Shown here one piece after another: positions 59,760 through 64,000 of a stretch of DNA of 64,000 nucleotides. Both the position numbers and the translations under genes were made by a program. The DNA lies in assembly GCF_900626145.1 (NCBI RefSeq), contig NZ_LR130816.1:597510-661509 (forward strand), given 5' to 3'. Position 1 is the stretch's first letter. Every line of letters begins with the position of its first letter. The DNA comes from Intestinimonas timonensis. Its GTDB lineage: Bacteria; Bacillota; Clostridia; Oscillospirales; Oscillospiraceae. The notes under the pieces were generated by a model. That model saw nothing but the letters and a program-made list of their open reading frames with translations, did not search any database and was not told where the DNA came from.

Positions 59760-60902
59760 TTAGCGGAAGATCTGGCCGCTGATGACCAGCTTCTGGATCT
59801 CGTTGGTGCCCTCGTAGATCTGGGTGATCTTGGCATCGCGCATCATGCGCTCCACGTGGTAGTCCTTCATGTAACCGTTGCCGCCCAGGAGCTGGACCGC
59901 CTCGGTGGTGACCTCCATGGCCACGTTGGTGCAGGTCATCTTGGCCATGGCGGCGGGCACGGTGTAGGGCTGGCCCTCCTCCTTGCAGATGGCGGCCTTG
60001 TAGAGCAGCAGCTCGGCGGCCTGGATCTTGGTCTGGAGCTCGGCCATCTTGAAGGCCAGGTACTGCTGCTTGCAGATGGGCTTGCCGAACTGCTGGCGCT
60101 CCATCATATACTTCCGGGCGATCTCGAAGGCGCCCTTGGCGATGCCCAGGCCCTGGGCAGCCACACCGATGCGGCCGCCGTCCAGGGTCTTCATGGCCAG
60201 CTTGAAGCCCTCGCCGGGCTGGGCGATCATGTTCTCAGCGGGGACGCGGACGTTGTCCAGGTGCATGTCGGACACGTGGGCGGAACGGATGCCCATCTTG
60301 TTCTCCACCTTGCCCACGGTGAAGCCGGGGGTGCCCTTCTCCACCACGAAGGCGGCCATGCCCTTGGTACCCAGAGCGGGATCGGTGAGGCAGTAGATGA
60401 CGGTGTAGTCGGCCAGAGGGCCGTTGGTGTTGAAGCACTTGGAGCCGTTGATGATGTAGCTGTCGCCGTCCTTGGTGGCCACGGTGCGCTGACCGGCGGC
60501 GTCGGAGCCGGCGGTGTGCTCGGTGAGGCCGAAGGAGCCGATCTTCTCACCGTAGGTGATGGGAGCCAGGAATTTCTTTTTGATGGCCTCGGGGGCGGAG
60601 GAATTCATGATGCTGCCGCCGTAGAGGGAGGTATCCACGGAGAAGGCGATGCCGAAGGAGGCGTCCACCTTGGAGATCTCCTCCACGGCCAGGATGTAGC
60701 TCAGATAGCTGCCGCCCAGACCGCCCACCTCGGTGGGATAGGGGAGGCCGTAGATACCGGTCTTGCCCAGCTTTTTGAAGGCCTCCAGGGGGAACTCGCT
60801 GCTCTCGTCCCGCTCCAGAACGCCGGGGAGAAGATCCTTTTCCGCAAACTCGCGGGCGAGCTGCTGGATCTGCTGCTGGTCTTGTGTGAGGGTAAAGTTC
60901 AT
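59760..60902 (-). CDS. Short-chain acyl-CoA dehydrogenase
   Basis: 380 residues from ATG 60902. Family signatures: FGLTEHTAGSDAAGQRTVA, GSKCFNTNGPLADYTVIYCLTDP, RIGVAAQGLGIAKGAFEIARKYMMERQQFGKPI, and YEGTNEIQKLVISGQIFR near the catalytic glutamate region. Similar to butyryl-CoA dehydrogenase of anaerobes, which normally works with EtfAB; no etf genes are seen here. Monocistronic, with its own promoter. Confidence 0.93.
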   Translation of the reverse strand: MNFTLTQDQQQIQQLAREFAEKDLLPGVLERDESSEFPLEAFKKLGKTGIYGLPYPTEVGGLGGSYLSYILAVEEISKVDASFGIAFSVDTSLYGGSIMNSSAPEAIKKKFLAPITYGEKIGSFGLTEHTAGSDAAGQRTVATKDGDSYIINGSKCFNTNGPLADYTVIYCLTDPALGTKGMAAFVVEKGTPGFTVGKVENKMGIRSAHVSDMHLDNVRVPAENMIAQPGEGFKLAMKTLDGGRIGVAAQGLGIAKGAFEIARKYMMERQQFGKPICKQQYLAFKMAELQTKIQAAELLLYKAAICKEEGQPYTVPAAMAKMTCTNVAMEVTTEAVQLLGGNGYMKDYHVERMMRDAKITQIYEGTNEIQKLVISGQIFR

Positions 60903-61001
60903 GGTCAGCACATCCTTTCATTTGACGATGGTTGATGGATACGTGTGTGGTGGGAAAAATGGATGGGTGGTCGAAGCAAGGGGACAGTAGTTCTCAATAA
61001 A

Positions 61002-61061
61002 AATAGTTTTGATACAGAACTATTGTGATTACAATGTAACACCCCGCGGCGACAATGTCAA
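61002..61061 (-). promoter_or_regulatory. Promoter and candidate operators of the acyl-CoA dehydrogenase gene
   Basis: Minus strand TTGACA (61061-61056), 17-bp spacer, TACATT (61038-61033). Palindrome ATTGT-GATT-ACAAT (61022-61035) overlaps the -10. A second, AATAGTT (61002-61008) / AACTATT (61018-61024), lies over the start region. Confidence 0.65.
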
Positions 61062-61101
61062 GATGAAAATATCCACATTTTTGAAGCGGAAAATTTGTAC
61101 A

Positions 61102-61139
61102 AAAAAACAGGAGACGACGTGTGTCGTCTCCTGTTTTTT
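61102..61139. terminator. Terminator after the GntP-type permease gene
   Basis: Perfect 17-bp stem AAAAAACAGGAGACGAC (61102-61118) / GTCGTCTCCTGTTTTTT (61123-61139). Confidence 0.9.
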
Positions 61140-61152
61140 GGCATAAAAGCTG

Positions 61153-62499
61153 TTACAGACCCATGGAAGCCAGAGCGATGAAGAGGAAGCAGGTGATGAA
61201 GGGGATGGCGATCTGGGTGATGGCGATGTCGAAGTAGGCTTCCTTGTGGGTGCACTTGCAGATACCCAGCAGGGTGATCTGAGCGCCCTGGTGAGGCAGG
61301 GTGTCCAGGGTGCCGGCGGCGATGGCGCCGATACGGTGGACGTACTCGAAGTTGGCGCCCAGAGCGGCGTAGACGTCCTTCAGAGCGTTGAAGGCCACAC
61401 CCATACCGCCGGAGGCGGAGCCGCAGGCACCGGCGCACACGGCCACGGTGATCATGACGAAGATCAGGGGGTTCATCTCCAGCTTCTGGAGGCTGGCCAC
61501 CAGGTCGGTGAAGCCCTGGGTGTTCTGGACCACGCCGCCGAAGCCGACGACGATAGCGGTGTTCAGGATGGACACGCCGGAATCAGCAGCTCCCTTGTTG
61601 AAGACCTTGATCCAGCCACTGATGCCGCCCTCGATGCGGGGGAAGAAGAGGATGACAGCCAGGACCACGCCGGCGAACACGGAGGTCTCAACAGGGAGAC
61701 CAGCGCCGTTGAAGATGGGCACGTTGAAGAGGACCAGGATGACAATGATGGGAATCAGGGCCACGATGGGGTTGGGCAGGACCTCGTTGGGATCGTCCTC
61801 CTGCAGCTCCTCGGGGGAGAGCTGGGTCCGCATGCGGTCATCATGGAAGTAGAAGCCCCGCTTGGAGAAGGAGCGGGCACGGTACTCCAGCCACGCGAAG
61901 ATCATCACGAGGGAGGCCACGGTGGCGATCAGAGAGGGCACGAAAGCGGCGGTGGGGGTGGTGCCCAGGATGTCGATGGGAATGACGTTCTGAATGGAGG
62001 GGGAGCCGGGTCCATACATGGACCAGGTCCAGCAGCCGGCGGAGATGGCGGCGGGGATCAGGCGGCGGGTCAGGTTGGCAGAGCGGAACATCTGAAGGGC
62101 GATGGGGTAGATGACGAAGAAGACCACGAAGCCGGAGATGCCGCCGTAGGTCAGCAGGCCGGTGATGCACATGATGATGGGAGCCACGAATTTACCCTGG
62201 CACATACCGGCCAGCCATTTGGCAATGGATTTCGCGGCGCCGGTAAACTGGTAGACGGCGCCGAAGATGGCGCCCACAAAGAACACCAGGAAGTAGCTGG
62301 AGACGTAGTTGGCGGCAGCGGGCATGAACTGCGTCTTCAGACCGTCCAGGATGGCGATGTTCTGTCCCGCGAAGATGGGGGCGAAGATCAGGACGAAGCA
62401 GGTGACCAGCGGAGCCAGGATCAGCGCGGAAATACCGCGGAAAGCCAGCACACCGAAAAGGATGATGGCGATGAATAGGATCAGGATTCCCCAGTTCAA
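61153..62499 (-). CDS. GntP-family organic-acid permease
   Basis: 448 residues, about twelve hydrophobic segments. GntP-like features: FFVGAIFGAVYQFTGAAKSIAKWL, GLLTYGGISGFVVFFVIYPIALQMF, SMYGPGSPSIQNVIPIDILGT, CGSASGGMGVAFNA and AGTLDTLPHQGAQITLL. The family carries gluconate, citrate, or hydroxy and fatty acids with protons. It lies downstream of an acyl-CoA:acid CoA-transferase, so a short-chain carboxylate such as butyrate or a hydroxy acid is the likely cargo. Confidence 0.88.
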   Translation of the reverse strand: MNWGILILFIAIILFGVLAFRGISALILAPLVTCFVLIFAPIFAGQNIAILDGLKTQFMPAAANYVSSYFLVFFVGAIFGAVYQFTGAAKSIAKWLAGMCQGKFVAPIIMCITGLLTYGGISGFVVFFVIYPIALQMFRSANLTRRLIPAAISAGCWTWSMYGPGSPSIQNVIPIDILGTTPTAAFVPSLIATVASLVMIFAWLEYRARSFSKRGFYFHDDRMRTQLSPEELQEDDPNEVLPNPIVALIPIIVILVLFNVPIFNGAGLPVETSVFAGVVLAVILFFPRIEGGISGWIKVFNKGAADSGVSILNTAIVVGFGGVVQNTQGFTDLVASLQKLEMNPLIFVMITVAVCAGACGSASGGMGVAFNALKDVYAALGANFEYVHRIGAIAAGTLDTLPHQGAQITLLGICKCTHKEAYFDIAITQIAIPFITCFLFIALASMGL

Positions 62500-62546
62500 A
62501 GGAAAGTCCCCTTTCTATCTCAGTCTCAATAATTGCAACGGTTTCG

Positions 62547-62596
62547 GGAACCGCTCTGTTCCCGAAGGGAAGGGGGGCTCCGGAGGCCGGAGCCCC
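62547..62596. other. Two hairpins between the CoA-transferase and the permease
   Basis: GGGAAC/GTTCCC (62547-62564) and GGGGCTCCGG (62574-62583) / CCGGAGCCCC (62587-62596). No T-tract, so more likely mRNA processing or a weak attenuator within one operon than a full terminator. Confidence 0.5.
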
Positions 62597-62607
62597 TCAT
62601 GCCGGAA

Positions 62608-63999
62608 TTACTTCAGGCCCATGAGGCCGTCGTGGAAGATACGCTCGTCCATGAGCTTGGGGCCGCCCTCTTCCATCTTGGGGGTGAAGCCCATGAGGTC
62701 GATGACCTGAGTCTGCACGTCGATGCCGGGGGCCACCTCGGTGAGGTAGACGCCGTCGGGACGCAGCTCGAAGACAGCGCGCTCGGTGATGTACTTGACG
62801 GGCTGGCCGGTCTTGTTGGCGTAGGCGCCGGAGAAGGTGATCTGCTCCACGGTGTCGATCATCTTCTGCTCGCGGCCCTCCTGGTCGATGACCAGCTTGC
62901 CGTCCTCCACGTGGGTCTTGATGCCGCCGGCGGTGAAGGTGCCGCAGAAGAAGACCTTCTTGGCGTTCTGGGTGATATTCACGAAGCCGCCGCAGCCAGC
63001 GATCCGGGGACCAAACTTGGAGACGTTGATGTTGCCGTCCTTGTCGGCCTGAGCCAGACCCAGGAAGGCCAGGTCCACGCCGCCGCCGTCATAGAAGTCG
63101 AACTGATAGGGCTGGTCCAGGATGGACTCCACGTTGACAGAGCCGCCGAACTTGGGGCCGCCCTGAGGCACGCCGCCCACGGGGCCGGCCTCCACGGTGA
63201 GGGTCATGTAGTCGCCGATGCCCTCCTCGTTGGCCACCATGGAGATGTACTCGGGGATGCCGATGCCCAGGTTGACCACCTTGTCGGGCTCCAGCTCCAT
63301 AGCGGCACGGCGGCCGATGATCTTCTTGGCGCTCATGGGAGGATACTCCAGGCTGCCCAGAGGCAGACGGAAGTCGCCGGTCATGGAGCCGTCGTACTCG
63401 CAGCCCTGGCACTGGGCGTGGTCTTCCTTGTTCTCGCAGATGACCAGAGCGTCCACGTAGATGCCGGGGATCTTCACCAGCTTGGGATCGAGGCTGCCGT
63501 TCTGGACAACCTTCTCAACCTGGACCACCAGCTTACCGCCGGAGTTCTTCACGGCCTGAGCAATGGAGGTGGCCTCCAGAGTGCAGCACTCGTGCTCCAG
63601 GGTCACGTTGCCGTTCTCGTCGGCGTAGGAGCCGCGGATGAAGCCAACGTCAAACTTCAGGGCCTTGTAGAGGAGCTTCTCCTCGCCCAGAATGTTCACC
63701 ACTTCCACGATGTCCTCGGTGGTGACGGAGTTGAGCTTGCCGCCCTCGATCCGGGGATCGGCGAAGGTGTTCAGACCAACATGGGTGATGTGGCCGGGCT
63801 TGTGGCCGGCGATATCACGGTAGAGCTGGGACAGGGTGCCCTGAGGCAGGTTGTAAGCCTCCAGCTTGTTGGCGTTGATGAGCTTGCCCAGCTCGGGGAC
63901 CATGTTGTAGTGGCCGCCGATGACACGCTTGAGCATACCCTCGTGGGCGAAATGGTCGGCGCCGCTGCCGTCACGGTTGCCCTGGGCGGCGGCATAGAA
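62608..63999 (-). CDS. Acetate/3-oxoacid-type CoA-transferase, 5' end outside window
   Basis: About 463 residues visible, open to the window edge. The frame fuses the two family subunits: the AtoD-like half (LINANKLEAYNLPQGTLSQLYRDIAGHKPGHITHVGL) and the AtoA-like half with the catalytic glutamate in TLTVEAGPVGGVPQGGPKFGG and GGGVDLAFLGLAQAD. Such single-chain enzymes (YdiF/propionate or butyryl CoA-transferase type) swap CoA between short acids and acetate. The stop lies 109 bases before the permease start; probably one operon. Confidence 0.93.
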   Translation of the reverse strand, partial: FYAAAQGNRDGSGADHFAHEGMLKRVIGGHYNMVPELGKLINANKLEAYNLPQGTLSQLYRDIAGHKPGHITHVGLNTFADPRIEGGKLNSVTTEDIVEVVNILGEEKLLYKALKFDVGFIRGSYADENGNVTLEHECCTLEATSIAQAVKNSGGKLVVQVEKVVQNGSLDPKLVKIPGIYVDALVICENKEDHAQCQGCEYDGSMTGDFRLPLGSLEYPPMSAKKIIGRRAAMELEPDKVVNLGIGIPEYISMVANEEGIGDYMTLTVEAGPVGGVPQGGPKFGGSVNVESILDQPYQFDFYDGGGVDLAFLGLAQADKDGNINVSKFGPRIAGCGGFVNITQNAKKVFFCGTFTAGGIKTHVEDGKLVIDQEGREQKMIDTVEQITFSGAYANKTGQPVKYITERAVFELRPDGVYLTEVAPGIDVQTQVIDLMGFTPKMEEGGPKLMDERIFHDGLMGLK

Positions 64000-64000
64000 G

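Overview
The window is a GC-rich stretch (about 60% in the core genes) of a gram-positive anaerobe. A Clostridia-type gut bacterium of the Oscillospiraceae (Flavonifractor / Pseudoflavonifractor / Lawsonibacter-like) fits best, judged from protein style and not from a database search. The signs are S-layer-homology (SLH) surface enzymes, a T-box in front of thrS, glycyl-radical chemistry, EutV/EutW-type control of ethanolamine use, CoA-transferase and acyl-CoA dehydrogenase genes, and many intrinsic terminators and sigma-A promoters.

Layout. 1-2086: 3' part of a surface protein (SLH end, alpha/beta hydrolase, tyrosine-phosphatase-like domain). 2122-2393: promoter, tRNA-Leu(TAA), initiator tRNA-Met, terminator. 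2400-17200: a less GC-rich graveyard of mobile elements. It holds an integrase split by an in-frame TAG, pieces of at least one conjugative element (VirD4 and ParB fragments, intact-looking PcfB and ArdA), serine-recombinase fragments, a complete hipBA pair, a module of two ParB-like proteins with recombinase-family proteins, and two divergent XRE regulators. Many genes end abruptly at deletion junctions.

17199-20885: thiSFGHE thiazole operon (minus strand) behind a leader that carries a terminator. 21011-22895: a decayed rhodanese gene and a CoA-disulfide-reductase/rhodanese fusion. 23795-37315: a carbohydrate locus of four transcription units: glycyl radical enzyme, its activase and an FGGY kinase; ManA-like isomerase and ROK regulator; aldose epimerase; ribose-type ABC importer, lyxose isomerase and PfkB kinase. 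Two of its promoters share an operator-like motif. 37393-38581: a retron, meaning a retron-type reverse transcriptase with a recognisable msr-msd RNA. 38609-42648: MarR regulator and a heterodimeric ABC exporter whose second half is frameshifted. 42672-47742: a compact ethanolamine cluster (eutV, eutW, eutB, eutC, one shell protein).

47910-54431: a HEFTH metalloprotease-like protein, an SLH protein and a large 5'-nucleotidase/SLH/hydrolase fusion. The fusion shares an exact 153-bp stretch with the gene at the window start. 54506-57390: XRE/small-protein pair, T-box and thrS. 57474-64000: CPBP protease, lrgAB, acyl-CoA dehydrogenase, GntP-type permease and a CoA-transferase that runs off the end.

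The strongest leads are the retron, which has no obvious effector, and the glycyl-radical sugar locus. The recombinase/ParB-like module and the fused surface enzymes come next.
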